Positions 41,248 through 51,969 of a DNA stretch of 64,000 bases are shown here, piece by piece (positions within the stretch are counted from its first letter, which is position 1; each line of letters starts with the position of its first letter). The stretch comes from Bathymodiolus japonicus methanotrophic gill symbiont (GTDB lineage Bacteria > Pseudomonadota > Gammaproteobacteria > Methylococcales > Methylomonadaceae): positions 34,709 to 98,708 of the forward strand of contig NZ_BLYC01000012.1 in assembly GCF_019721995.1 (NCBI RefSeq). Direction: 5' to 3'. The notes beneath the pieces are model-generated. The model was not told the DNA's origin and did not search any database. It saw only the letters and a list, made by a program, of their open reading frames with translations. The translations under genes and the position numbers were made by a program.

Positions 41248-41616
41248 CAGTGTTCCCCTATCAATTGAGGCCGTGAAACTAACCTCGCCACAAGAGAGCT
41301 CATAAAGCACTGTAAAGACATTCCTGTTATTATTGCGTTTTGAACTGCTCGAATGGTATACGAGCTGATACGAGATATTCTTGCCTGGAAAAATAATGGA
41401 TTCACAAAACGATCTCGTTTTTGGGTCTGTTGCTGCCTTATCTCCAGAGCCTCGCTATATTTTTTATCCGATGGATGAATCAATTCTGGCTGTTGTGTTT
41501 TTGAAATCTCTTCAAACACGCGCATTAAATTATAGCTCATTGCAGTCAGGCGCATTTGATTTTCAAGTGAGCGGGTATTGGAAGACCAAGCTTTAGTTTC
41601 CTTGAAATTACTTTTA
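41248..41616 (-). mobile_element. ISa 3' fragment
   Basis: Reverse ISa right end with about 102 C-terminal codons. Broken at CTTTTA by ISb; the same ISa/ISb junction occurs at 6885. Confidence 0.88.
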
Positions 41617-43427
41617 CTCGATGTTCAAGTTTTTGATATTGAGAAGGTAAAATCAGGTATTCTGAGGTTGTTGTAATTTTATCGGTGTAAGCCCATGTTA
41701 ATGAATGCCCCAGCCACCTTTATCCAAAGCTATATTGACGATTTAAATGATGCGCTCAATCAGCTAAAACCCGGAGCCGCTTTGACACGGATTCAAGCCG
41801 CTTGGTTGGGCACTTGTTTAACGGGCATACTGCTAATGAACTCTGTTTGCTGGGCTAAGTTTGAGCGAGCAAGCCTTGGAGATTGCAAAGTAGCCGCATT
41901 ATCCTGGGTGTTTCGTAAAGCAAGTATACCCTGGGACTGGTTGCTACGGGTGAGTGTGGTCTTAATTTTAAAACGTTATGGCATTACTGAAGGTGTGTTG
42001 GCCTTTGATGAATCAGACCGAGCACGATCTAAGTCTACAAAACGTATTTATAAGGTTTACAAGCAGAAACACAAAGGCTCCGGCGGGTATGTTAATGGAC
42101 AAACGATAGTATTATTGCTGCTAGTTACCTCATCCATTACAGTGCCTGTCGGTTTTTTCTTTTATATGCCGGATACAGCCTTGAAGCAGTGGGATAAAGA
42201 AGATAAACGGTTGAAAAAGAGCGGTATAGCAAAAAAAGATCGGCCTATTAAGCCTGCAGGCGCGCCATGCTACCTCACGAAATTCCGGGACTCCTGTCGC
42301 CATAATTCGTTCACCTACGCAGCGGATGGGAGATGCCCTGAACGCCCTGCGTCCGCAACGACTACGCACAAAAGCCGCTTCGTCATTACTACCTCACTGG
42401 CTGGACGGCTATTCGGAATGCAATTCTTGCTCCTCTCGCGTGCTGCTAGCACACGTCGAATCAGCGAATTGCCCTGTCGCCTTTCAGGGACTAAAAATCA
42501 CCACTTCGCTAAGCTCCGTTTCCATGATTTTCAGCGAACGTGACAGTGCCTACCCGACCAAAACAGAGATTGCATTAGGCTTATTAAAAGAGTTTAAAGT
42601 TGCGCATAGCCTGATTAAAATTAAAGGCGTACTGGCTGATGCGCTGTATGGTGAAAAAGCCTTTATGGACGAAGCCGCTAAAGAATCTGGAGGCTCGCAG
42701 GTGATTAGCCAATTACGTAAAAACCAAAATATTGAATATAGAGGTAGAATAAGGTCAGTCGAGAGCTACTTTAATTCGATTAACAAAGGCATTGATCAGA
42801 TAATACGTGTACGTGGCGGCAAAGAGATTAAAGTGACTGTCAGCAGTGCACGATTAAAGGTGAGTTCTCACAGTAAAAAACGCTTTGTCATTGCCTTAAA
42901 ATATGACGGTGAAAACGACTATCGCTATTTAGTGGCGACAGACCTGACTTGGCGCACACAAGATATTATTCAAGCCTATACGTTGAGATGGCTGATTGAG
43001 GTTTTCTTTGAGGACTGGAAGCTTTATGAAGGATGGGGGCGTGAGGCCAAACAATTAGATGAAGAGGGATCAAGCCGTGGCCTGATTCTGAGTCTTTTGT
43101 TTGACCATTGCCTTCTCCTTCACCCAGAGCAAATAGCCCGCATTGAAAGCAAACTACCTGCGTATACCGTAGGAAGCTTACAGCGCAAGTCTCAAATGGA
43201 TGTACTGCTTGAGTTCATCACGTCATTGCTAGAGTTTCCAGATCCTGGTGATAAGCTGAAAGAGTTAGGTGAATTAATAAAGGATGTGTTTCAACTGATG
43301 CCATCAGGAAAACATATGATTGGCAGAGATTTAGGGCGCTTAGAGCCAACACCATCATTAAAGTATTGTTCTGCTGGGTGAAGGTAAGAGTTTGATGGCA
43401 ATGGGCTGGAAAAACTTGAACATCGAG
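41617..43427 (+). mobile_element. ISb copy interrupted by element A
   Basis: 1811 bp, that is 1531 plus 280 for element A. Ends CTCGATGTTCAAG / CTTGAACATCGAG. The flanks do not repeat (TTTTA left, TATAA right), so its surroundings recombined after insertion. The transposase frame (from 41695) is open on both sides of the A insert, from MLMNAPATF to KYCSAG, and carries the IS4 signature YTLRWLIEVFFEDWK. Confidence 0.92.
42257..42536 (+). repeat. Element A inside ISb transposase
   Basis: 280 bp. Flanks TTAAGCCTG and AACGTGACAG join exactly to the uninterrupted copy near 57404. Same strand as the transposase; 280 is not a multiple of three, so simple read-through would shift the frame. Confidence 0.94.
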
Positions 43428-43511
43428 TATAAACATGGCAAAACCACCTAAAATAAACCTCGATACACCAGCATTGTGTATTTCAGCTACTCAATAATTG
43501 GGAAACTTCAG
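43428..43511 (-). repeat. MITE D, left part
   Basis: Reverse copy of the first 84 bases of D, ending with the terminal repeat AAACTTCAG at 43511. The missing half was replaced by ISb. It supplies the last codons and stop of the membrane gene upstream. Confidence 0.88.
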
Positions 43512-44103
43512 ATTTGTAAACACCTACGCCTAGAATAATTAACACTACCACGCCCCAGCCAATAACATCCATATATTGGCGTAACTTGCTTTCAAAGCGT
43601 TCGCCTCCCCAGGACAATAAACTAGCAACCAGAAAGAAACGAGCACCCCGTCCAACAAAAGAAGCAAGTACAAAAGGCAAAAACATCATGGATAAAGCCC
43701 CTGCCGCAATGGTAAAAACCTTATAAGGTATGGGAGAAAAACCTGAGATGAAAATAGCCCAGAAACCCCAATCCTTAAACCATTGCTCCGCAAGTTGATA
43801 CTTTGACCAGTAATGTGAACCTTGCAGCCAGGGGTGAATTAGATCAAATGCAAAATAACCAATTGCATAACCAAGCATCCCTCCTAACACCGATGCCAGG
43901 GTAGTAATTAAAGCCAGGCGCAAAGCTTTAGACTGGTGAGCCAGCACCATGGGAGCCAGCATAACATCAGGGGGCACAGGAAAAAAAGAAGACTCGGCAA
44001 AGCTTAATGTCGCCAGATATTTTGTAGCATGGCGGTGTTTAGACCACTGTATGGCCTGGTCGTAGAGTTTTTTAAACATAGAATAATAGTATTTGTTAAA
44101 CAT
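43483..44103 (-). CDS. YqaA/DedA-type VTT-domain membrane protein, C-terminus replaced by MITE D
   Basis: 206 residues, about 197 of them native. Several membrane helices and the VTT (SNARE-associated) pattern: ESSFFPVPPDVMLAPM, GGMLGYAIGYF, GFSPIPYKVFTIAAGALSM and FVGRGARFF. Such proteins are membrane lipid-homeostasis or flippase-like proteins. The last nine residues (SEVSQLLSS) and stop codon are encoded by MITE D, so the native C-terminal end is cut off close to its normal length. Likely still functional. Confidence 0.85.
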   Translation of the reverse strand: MFNKYYYSMFKKLYDQAIQWSKHRHATKYLATLSFAESSFFPVPPDVMLAPMVLAHQSKALRLALITTLASVLGGMLGYAIGYFAFDLIHPWLQGSHYWSKYQLAEQWFKDWGFWAIFISGFSPIPYKVFTIAAGALSMMFLPFVLASFVGRGARFFLVASLLSWGGERFESKLRQYMDVIGWGVVVLIILGVGVYKSEVSQLLSS

Positions 44104-44622
44104 AAGAAACTAGCATAAGTATCTCATGTTTTATCAGAACACTTTAAAAAAGTATGCATCTATAACCCGCAATTGACTGTTATTTAATACACTATGTAAC
44201 TGAACCAAGTAATTGATGCGCCGTGACTTTTATATCCACCTGAATTAAGGTCTTGTTCACCGCCATCGCAAAGTTAAATAAGTGCGGTATTAGTGTTACT
44301 GAAGTTTCCCAATTATTGAGTAGCTGAAATACACAATGCTGGTGTATCGAGGTTTATTTTAGGTGGTTTTGCCATGTTTATCATCAGTGTTCCCATTGAA
44401 AGAAGAAGTGCCTAAACAAAGCAGCCTATAACCTACCTGAAGGTAGCACCACTCGAATATTTCCATCTTTTTGATTTTAATCACGTATAACAGCAAATAG
44501 ATGCTCTGTAGGCACCGTAAAAAAACAACAAATAATTTCAAATAAAGCTTGCAATTACCGAAAAAATTTTTCTAAAAATTTCCGTTTTAATCACCTCATA
44601 AACGGATATCACCCATGCTTAA

Positions 44623-45201
44623 CCCATCTTCGTCACTTTCATCTTTCTAAGCCATTGATTCATCGGTTTAAGCGATTTTTTGTCGAAAAATTCTCTTTAA
44701 AATCAATGGTGTTTTTTTTGAAAGTTTTGTAGTGCCATTTATATTATTTTTGTCGATAAATTCCAGGCGCGCCATGCTACCTCACGAAATTCCGGGACTC
44801 CTGTCGCCGTAATTCGTTCACCTACGCAGCGAATAGGAGATGCTCCAGCCGCCCTGCGTCCGCCACAGACTGAGCACAAAGCAGCTCAGTCATGGCTACC
44901 ACAAATGGCTCTACGGCTATTCGGGATAAAATTTTAGCCTCCCTCGCGCGCTATCGCGCACTTCGGATTGGCAAATTTCCCTGCGCCTTCTGGAGACTAT
45001 CAGCCCGTCCGGGGCTGACAGCGATTGACTTTTGTCAAAAAAATCATCATTATTTGAGTGTAATTTACATGCGACAAAAATACTCTAAAAAATCCAACGT
45101 TTTATACAAAAACACAAAATCTGTAGTGCCAACTGGCTACTTTTTAAAATTTCAACCAATTGATTTATAACAACTACATCATCAATAGTGACGAAGATGG
45201 G
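44623..45201 (+). repeat. MITE E (non-autonomous relative of ISd) hosting element B
   Basis: Ends CCCATCTTCGTCAC / GTGACGAAGATGGG, flanked by TTAA on each side (44619-44622, 45202-45205). Without element B it is 319 bp. Inside each end there is similarity to the ISd ends (ATCAATGGTG with a T-run, TGTAGTGCCA), so it is probably mobilised by an ISd-type transposase. Confidence 0.9.
44764..45023 (+). repeat. Element B inside MITE E
   Basis: 260 bp; innermost level of the nest D > ISa > E > B. Confidence 0.92.
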
Positions 45202-45242
45202 TTAAAGACCTACCACTCTCTGAACATATTCACCAACACTGC

Positions 45243-45537
45243 TTGGGGAGTCGCTATTTTTGCGAAAGCTTGTTTTGGGCATCCCAGCCCAAGCAAGCAG
45301 CAAAAACTTAACGCGACCACTTATGCCTCCGGCGGCCCCGATTCGTCCTCGTCACCTCGTCCCGACCCAACAAGGGGTCGGAACATAGGCTCCAAATGAC
45401 TTGACGCCGTGTCGGATGGCCTTTTATTTTGTCTCCACCTTCGCTAACGCTCAGACTCCGAAAAAACAACGGCCCTACGGCTATCGCGGACTAAAAATCT
45501 TCACTTCGCTAAAGCTCCGTTTCCAGGATTTTCAGCG
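45243..45537 (+). repeat. Element C inside ISa
   Basis: 295 bp starting TTGGGGAG. Flanks AACACTGC and AATGAAAG join to intact ISa (9591-9606) without duplication. Confidence 0.94.
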
Positions 45538-46579
45538 AATGAAAGTATGGAACGTGCCCTGTTAGCAGAGCGTCATCCTTTGTGGGCTCGTTCATGCCCA
45601 GAGTTGAAGGATATCGACTTTATTCGCCTTGGGTTATTACGCTGTATCAGTGTAGTCGATAGTGGTCGCCATTTCCTCCAAACCAATGAACAGATTTATG
45701 GCCAGCTGCTTCCCCACTCAACGTATTTTAAATCACTGAAGTCGCATAGACGAACAAGTATGCTTGAGGCATTTGAACAGCAGAGCTATCATCTTCACGC
45801 TGAAACACTGCTATCGCAAGGCATTGATTATCTTAAAGCATTCCCAGAACTTGACGAATACACCATAGAAGCAGCGGATGGACATTTTATTGATCATGCC
45901 TGCCATACTGAAAAAAACAGCAAGGGGAAAGTTTATGCGGCCGGGGGGATTTACGCGTTGAATCTCAGAAGTGGGTTGCTCAGATTTTTTTGTCTGGTGA
46001 CAAACGGAACTCAGAGACATCAAGAAATACCTGTGTTACGAGATCATATTGAAAAACAAAACAAGGGAAATAACAGCTCTCAGAAACATCTCTATGTCTA
46101 CGATAAAGCCGTCACCGACTTTGTCTGGTGGGATCGGCAGAAACGACATGCTAATTACATGATTTCAATGCTAAAAGAAAATTCAATTGCGACTCTGGTT
46201 GAGTCTATCCCTTTTGACTCCCGCCATGAGATCAATACAGGGGTTGAAGCATACAGTGTGTACGAAAACAAGGGCATCAAATTTAACGTAGTGGATTACC
46301 GTGATCCAGAAACCGGAAAACTTCACCGGTTTGTGACAACCTTGCCAATGACTATTAACCCTGGAACCATTGCCATGCTGTATTTCAAGCGATGGACGAT
46401 TGAAAAGACATTCAATAACACTAAAAGTAATTTCAAGGAAACTAAAGCTTGGTCTTCCAATACCCGCTCATTTGAAAATCAAATGCGCCTGACTGCAATG
46501 AGCTATAATTTAATGCGCGTGTTTGAAGAGATTTCAAAAACACAACAGCTAGAATTGATTCATCCATCGGATAAAAAAT

Positions 46580-46859
46580 CAGGCGCGCCATGCTACCTCA
46601 CGAAATTCTGGGACTCCTGTCGCCATAATTCGTTCACCTACGCAGCGGATGGGAGATGCCCTGAACGCCCTGCGTCCGCAACGACTACGCACAAAAGCCG
46701 CTTCGTCATTACTACCTCACTGGCTGGACGGCTATTCGGAATGCAATTCTTGCTCCTCTCGCGTGCTGCTAGCACACGTCGAATCAGCGAATTGCCCTGT
46801 CGCCTATCAGGGACTAAAAATCACCACTTCGCTAAGCTACGTTTCCATGATTTTCAGCG
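46580..46859 (+). repeat. Element A inside ISa
   Basis: 280 bp. Flanks GATAAAAAAT and ATAGCGAGG join to intact ISa (10628-10650) without duplication. Confidence 0.94.
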
Positions 46860-47275
46860 ATAGCGAGGCTCTGGAGATAAGGCAGCAACAGGCTCAAAAA
46901 CGAGATCGTTTTGTGAATCCATTATTTTCCCAGGCAAGAATATCTCGTATCAGCTCGTATACCATTCGGGCAGTTCAAAACGCAATAATAACAGGAATGT
47001 CTTTACAGTGCTTTATGAGCTCTCTTGTGGCGAGGTTAGTTTCACGGCCTCAATTGATAGGGGAACACTGATGATGTTTATAGCAACCCCCTACGTAATT
47101 CCCCTTAGGCAATAGCATTTGAAACGAATGAAAAGACTATTTTTTTCATATAGTTGTAGCATAGTTTCAATTTTACCATAAATAATTATTGGGAAACTTC
47201 AGTTAGTGTTATACACAGAGAAAAAAAACGCTCAGGGATTTCAGGATTATGGAAAACAATGGCTACCTTTGAAAA

Positions 47276-48298
47276 CTGAAGTTTCTTAGAAATTCATCAA
47301 GCAACCATTCGCAATAAAACGGCTACCACCGAATTTACAGGGGAGCTGCTGTATTTGGGGCAAACCCTTTCAAAATCCGGATCCAAAGCCGCTTCGGCAA
47401 TGATGCGGCGGATATCTGAAAAGGCGAAACTGGCTCGCCCCTTCACTTTGTGCCGACGTTCCGGATCGGTTTTTAAACGATCCGCGTAAATCCACGTCAG
47501 CGTTGTTGCCATCATACAGAAGTTCAAATGGTTGGTCACTGCCTGCGCATTTCGACACTGACTTTTCTGACTCCCTATGTCTTGCTTGAGCTCTTTGAAC
47601 CCGGATTCGATTTTCCATCGCGCACCATAATACTCAATAATCTGTGTGACGGATAAACTTAGATCGGTCGTAAACAAAGCAATCCACTGTGTGCGACGAA
47701 ACACCCAGACAACCTGAACGGGTCGTTTCAATGTTTTCAGCATGACAACGCGACTATAAGCCCTGACTTCACGCTGTTTTCCATAGAGATTCACGGTATA
47801 CGATCGGGCCTTTTGTTGTACTGTTTTTGCCATGTCTGTGGCTGCCCCCAGACGCTGCCCGTACTTTTTATTCCGCCCCCTCTGCTTGGGTTTTCTTTTT
47901 TCTGGACGATCGTACAGTACATTATTGCACCTTAACCTAGAGAGAATATTAAACCGGCTTCCGATAGCTTTGTAAACAGGCTTCCATAGGCCATTGTTGC
48001 CAAACCAGCTATCAGTGACTGTCAATATCGGAGCGGTGGAAAAATGTTCTGCAATTGCAATCAGCATTTGAGCCGCCTGAGCCATCTTGGTCTGGAAAGG
48101 AACGACATCACCTCTTATCGTGGCGGTTTCTTTTTTTGCCTGAATTGTTTTTAAGGGGAGATAAAATCGGAGATCTAAAAATAAGCACGCCCAGCGACCT
48201 TTGACCTGTTTCAGCAACCCTACCGATACAATATTTTGTGCCCATGGATATTTGCTTTGATTCGATTTGGCCGCGTGGTCAAAAATGGCTTCACAGCC
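47276..48298 (-). mobile_element. ISg 3' two-thirds, truncated by element A
   Basis: Runs from the terminal repeat CTGAAGTTTCTTAG at 47276 to 48298 and encodes the ISg transposase from GCEAIFDHAAKS to the end, with an unbroken frame. The N-terminal third and the other IS end are missing; the right side of the A element is unrelated DNA, so the loss probably came from recombination between A copies. The open frame now begins with ATG GCG CGC CTG supplied by element A (48310). Confidence 0.9.
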
Positions 48299-48578
48299 CA
48301 GGCGCGCCATGCTACCTCACGAAATTCCGGGACTCCTGTCGCCATAATTCGTTCACCTACGCAGCGGATGGGAGATGCCCTGAACGCCCTGCGTCCGCAA
48401 CGACTACGCACAAAAGCCGCTTCGTCATTACTACCTCACTGGCTGGACGGCTATTCGGAATGCAATTCTTGCTCCTCTCGCGTGCTGCTAGCACACGTCG
48501 AATCAGCGAATTGCCCTGTCGCCTATCAGGGACTAAAAATCACCACTTCGCTAAGCTCCGTTTCCATGATTTTCAGCG
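48299..48578 (+). repeat. Element A at the ISg truncation point
   Basis: 280 bp. The left flank is ISg (TTCACAGCC), the right flank (GTAGTACGG) is not ISg. Confidence 0.92.
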
Positions 48579-48900
48579 GTAGTACGGAATTTCGATTGAT
48601 AGGCATAAGCTTTATCTTTCACGAGTTGGAATGATGTGACTATTATTGCCCGAACTAAGTGTGTAGGCTGTGTATTAGCTAAGGAACCAAGATTTTTGAT
48701 ACCTAAAACTATATATCTTAGGCAAAGAAGCGCACTATTATATGTGATGCGTTTTGTTGCTTAGCACACCCTGGTTTTCGGTTTTTTATTAAATCCTTAA
48801 TCCTGAAACATAGAAAGTAGGGTTTTTAGCTTCACACTGTCTCGTGGTGGGACTAAAGGAGTAGGGTGACTTGAAAGGCACCCCAACTACAATATAGGTT
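48579..48900. other. Intergenic stretch, nothing recognised
   Basis: 322 bases, AT-rich. A GC-richer patch at 48840-48895 (GTGGTGGGAC, AGTAGGGTGAC, GGCACCCC) might fold and lies just after the end of the downstream lipoprotein gene; no gene, RNA family or IS end identified. Confidence 0.5.
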
Positions 48901-49446
48901 TTATTTAAACCATGAATCATAAAAGCGTGGGTTAAACATCTTCTTCACAGCATAAGCTATACGCGCCTTTTTTTCTGCAACGGTAGAGTTTTCATTGACG
49001 TTACCCGTCGCTACGCCTATCCAGATAACAAACCCCGTTTTAATATCCAGAGCGACAACGATTAACGCTGCTTTTGGCACATTTTCAGGGATCTCCACAT
49101 CTGTTTCCGGATCAGCTTTTAACTCTTGAGCCGCCATATCGACACCAGTAAAGAAGCTGATTGCAACTTCTGCATCCGCGTCTGCCACTTCAGTCAGGCC
49201 GCTATCGCGTAATTCGCTGTCTATCAGAAATTTAATGTCGCTGGAGATATCAAATTTTGCAGGCTGCCATTTTCCTTCCGGATCGTTTAGTATCTCTGCA
49301 GATCCTAACCAGGCGTAAGTTGAATAAGCGGACAGGTTAACTTTAGGGTCAGATGCTGTCTCTACTTCTATGTCTTTTGTATTAGTACATGCTGAAAGTA
49401 GTACAGTAAGCAGCAATAGTGCAAAAGGAGCGTAAAATTTTTTCAT
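48901..49446 (-). CDS. DUF4136-like lipoprotein
   Basis: 181-residue predicted lipoprotein. Signal peptide with lipobox LLSAC (Cys about residue 20). The body (LSAYSTYAWLGSAEI, SELRDSGLTEVADADAEVAISF, GFVIWIGVATGNV) matches the general pattern of DUF4136 lipoproteins of unknown function. Stand-alone gene, divergent from the RND adaptor. Confidence 0.8.
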   Translation of the reverse strand: MKKFYAPFALLLLTVLLSACTNTKDIEVETASDPKVNLSAYSTYAWLGSAEILNDPEGKWQPAKFDISSDIKFLIDSELRDSGLTEVADADAEVAISFFTGVDMAAQELKADPETDVEIPENVPKAALIVVALDIKTGFVIWIGVATGNVNENSTVAEKKARIAYAVKKMFNPRFYDSWFK

Positions 49447-49674
49447 TGGATGATCAATATAATTGTTTATAGAAATATTACTTTACCCTAAAAGATGCAG
49501 TGATTCCATTGGAATATTGCCGGCAGCAAGACTAGTTTGTAGAAAAGCCCTCTAATTAAAGCTATAAATTAATATAGAGTGATAGCAATAAAAATATTCT
49601 ACTTGTCATGGGCTTGTGATTTAATAAGTCTATTCTGTCTCACTACACATCACATCATATCACTTAGGTATACT

Positions 49675-51038
49675 ATGAGCTTGTTTCTATCCCGTGGCTA
49701 TGGCCAATTACTGACTACTTTGCTGTTATTGTTTTTATCTGCCTGTGAATCAAGAAATGAATATATTGCACCGCCAGCCCCAGAAGTCACCGTTAGTAAG
49801 CCAATACAGCAGAGTGTTACCGACTATCTAGAATTTACCGGGACTACACAGTCGGTAGGTTATGCTGAAGTTAGAGCCAGGGTTTCTGGTATATTAGAAA
49901 GTATGCACTTTTTTCCGGGTGTTCATGTAGAGCAGGGAGATTTACTATTTGTTATTGATCCGGAGCCTTATCAGGCCGAGTTAGCCAGTGCCAGAGCCAA
50001 GTTGAAACGAGCTCAGGCAGAACTGGATCGCGCCGATAAATTAATACAGAAAAATTATATTTCTAAAACCGAGCATCTACGCCATTCAACTGAGCGTGAT
50101 GTTGCACAATCTGCAATTGGCCTTAAAGCTGCCCGGGTACGTAGTGCAGAAATTCAAATGGAATATACTCAGGTAATGGCTCCGATCAGTGGCCGTGTAG
50201 GAAGAAATCTGGTCGATGTTGGTAACCTAGTTGGTGAAGGGGAGGCTACTTTATTAACTGAAGTTTCTTAATTATTGAGTAGCTAAAGCTCGCAACGCTG
50301 GCACGTCGGGGTTTATTTTAGGTGGCTTTGCCATGTTTATAGCAAACCCCCATTTAAGTACCCTTAGGCGAAAGCATTTGAAACGAATGAAAAGATTATT
50401 TTTTTCATATAGTTGCGGCATTGTTTAAATTCTACCATAAATAAATATTGGGAAACCTCAGTTTATTAACCTCCATAACCGAATACAAACCCATGTATGC
50501 TTATTTTCACTTAAATGAACGTGATTTACTAAGCTTGCTGGAGTTACGTAATGAGGAGTCTGTGGAACAAGGACATGACTCTGACACAATGTCTGATCAA
50601 GAATTACATATTCCTCTCTTCTTAGGGCTAGCAAATGAGGAAGGCTACCCGCACGAAGGCATATTAGATTTTGGCGAGTCATCAATCAATACCAGTACCG
50701 GTACCATAGAATCACGTGGTGTTTTTTCAAATACTGAGAAGCCAGTGCGCTTGCTACCCGGCCTGTTTGTCCGTTTACGCTTGCCTATAGGTGAAACGCC
50801 AGATGCATTATTAGTCAGTGAGCGTGCCATCGCTGCAGACCAAAGTGGGCGTTATGTATTAGTGGTTAATAAGGAAAACAAGGTGGAAAAACGCCCTGTT
50901 ACGCTAGGGCAGTGCATTGATGGCATGGTCGTTATTGAGCAGGGAATTAAAGCTGAAGATAAAGTCATTATTAATGGCTTGCAACAAGCCAGACCCGGCA
51001 GCGTAGTACAGCCTATAACAGAATCAACAGCAGGATAA
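49675..51038 (+). pseudogene. RND efflux periplasmic adaptor, split by MITE D
   Basis: Membrane fusion protein of the AcrA/MexA type, linking the inner-membrane pump to the outer-membrane channel. I start it at 49675 (MSLFLSRGYG), giving a signal peptide and lipobox LFLSAC. Biotinyl/lipoyl domain halves and the coiled coil (AELASARAKLKRAQAEL) are in the first part, ending GEATLL at 50257. MITE D (50258-50461) with an 8-bp repeat TTTATTAA interrupts it. The second part continues TSITEYKPMYAYFHLNERDL from 50462 to 51038 in the frame restored on removal of D plus one repeat. Confidence 0.92.
50258..50461 (+). repeat. MITE D in the RND adaptor gene
   Basis: 204 bp, ends CTGAAGTTTCTTAA and GGGAAACCTCAG, flanked by TTTATTAA (50250-50257, 50462-50469). 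A diverged subtype of D. Confidence 0.94.
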
Positions 51039-51042
51039 GGTT

Positions 51043-51097
51043 ATGTTTTCTCGATTTTTTATCGAACGTCCGATTTTCGCCAGCGTTATTTCCATTG
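51043..51097 (+). pseudogene. RND efflux permease, 5' remnant
   Basis: Only the first 18 codons or so remain (MFSRFFIERPIFASVISI, the typical start of AcrB/MexB-type pumps), beginning 5 bases after the adaptor stop codon. The gene is cut by MITE D at 51098 and nothing of the remaining 1000 or so codons is in the window. Confidence 0.88.
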
Positions 51098-51301
51098 CTG
51101 AAGTTTCCCAATTATTGAGTAGCTGAAATACACAATGCTGGTGTATCGAGGTTTATTTTAGGTGGTTTTGCCATGTTTATAGCAAACCCCTACTTAATTC
51201 CCCTTAGGCAATAGCATTTGAAACGAATGAAAAGACTGTTTTTTTCATATAGTTGTAGCATAGTTTCAATTTTACCATAAATAATTATTGGGAAACTTCA
51301 G
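51098..51301 (+). repeat. MITE D at a deletion junction
   Basis: Complete 204-bp D, but flanks TTCCATTG (left) and CTCCTAAA (right) do not match. This fits deletion between two D copies, one in the pump gene and one upstream of cysC. Confidence 0.9.
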
Positions 51302-51336
51302 CTCCTAAACATTCTACCTTTATAAATTCTCCGAAT

Positions 51337-51969
51337 ATGAATAAACAAGCTGAAAAATCCAGCAATGTCGTCTGGCATCAATTCACAGTAAGCAGAAAGC
51401 GCAGAGAAGAAAAAAACCACCATAAGTCTGTTGTGCTCTGGTTTACCGGCCTATCGGGATCAGGAAAGTCAACTCTTGCGCATGCGGTAGAAGAAAAACT
51501 CTACCTGCTTGGTCTAAATACTTTTGTACTCGACGGTGATAATGTGCGCCACGGGCTAAATAAAGACCTAGGTTTTAGCGACAGGGATCGAAAAGAAAAT
51601 ATCCGCCGCATCAGTGAAGCTGCAAAGCTAATGTTAGAAGCAGGCGTCATTACTCTAACAGCTTTTATATCACCTTTTAAAGAAGAGCGGGAAATGGCCA
51701 GAAGCCTGATGCCACACGGTGATTTTATTGAAATACACTGCTATTGTCCGTTAGAAGTCTGCGAAACAAGAGATCTCAAAGGCCTTTATAAAAGAGCCCG
51801 TAATGGCGAAATTAAAGACTTTACCGGGATTTCATCGCCCTACGAAGCGCCAGTAAAGCCGGAATTAAAAGTTGATACCAACTCTCTATCTCTTGAAGAA
51901 AGCGCCGAGCAAGTGATTGCATTATTACGTGACCGACATATCCTTTCCGAAAACAAAGTAGCACAATGA
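51337..51969 (+). CDS. cysC: Adenylylsulfate kinase
   Basis: 210-residue kinase that phosphorylates APS to PAPS, the sulfate donor. Walker [12 protein letters not shown] (about residues 37-47), [17 protein letters not shown], and FKEEREMAR plus [18 protein letters not shown] are all conserved. Stand-alone CysC without the usual cysND neighbours here. It overlaps the next gene by 4 bases (ATGA). The upstream region was replaced by MITE D, 35 bases away, so its original promoter may be lost. Confidence 0.96.
   Translation: MNKQAEKSSNVVWHQFTVSRKRREEKNHHKSVVLWFTGLSGSGKSTLAHAVEEKLYLLGLNTFVLDGDNVRHGLNKDLGFSDRDRKENIRRISEAAKLMLEAGVITLTAFISPFKEEREMARSLMPHGDFIEIHCYCPLEVCETRDLKGLYKRARNGEIKDFTGISSPYEAPVKPELKVDTNSLSLEESAEQVIALLRDRHILSENKVAQ

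Larger units (their letters stand above)
44382..47073 (+). mobile_element. ISa copy carrying E, C and A
   Basis: 2692 bp = 1534 + 583 (MITE E with its TTAA repeat) + 295 (C) + 280 (A). Flanked by ATGTTTAT (44374-44381, 47074-47081). E lies right after the ATG of the transposase, C after HIHQHC and A after PSDKK; all coding parts between inserts are open in the expected frame. Confidence 0.95.
44299..47202 (+). repeat. MITE D hosting ISa (outermost layer of a four-level nest)
   Basis: D ends lie at 44299 and 47202, flanked by TTAGTGTTA on both sides (44290-44298, 47203-47211). Removing ISa (2692 bp) and its 8-bp repeat leaves exactly 204 bp, the length of empty D copies at 50258 and 51098. 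Confidence 0.94.

Noticed and set aside
40954..41310. Start of the hypothetical gene at 41310 (MLYELSCGEV)
   Set aside because: The first 20 or so codons are the reverse-frame ISa end; the native gene begins at or upstream of 41247.
42257..42536. Element A as a group I or group II intron
   Set aside because: The base before the element varies (G, T, C, A), against the U expected for group I. The ends do not match GTGYG...AY of group II. Length is below typical group II.
45547..46863. A 438-residue hybrid transposase ending in element A
   Set aside because: It is the ISa transposase cut by element A; the last 90 or so residues are element readthrough, not a domain.
48840..48895. Possible riboswitch before or after the DUF4136 gene
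   Set aside because: It lies downstream of that gene's stop and matches no riboswitch pattern I can recall.
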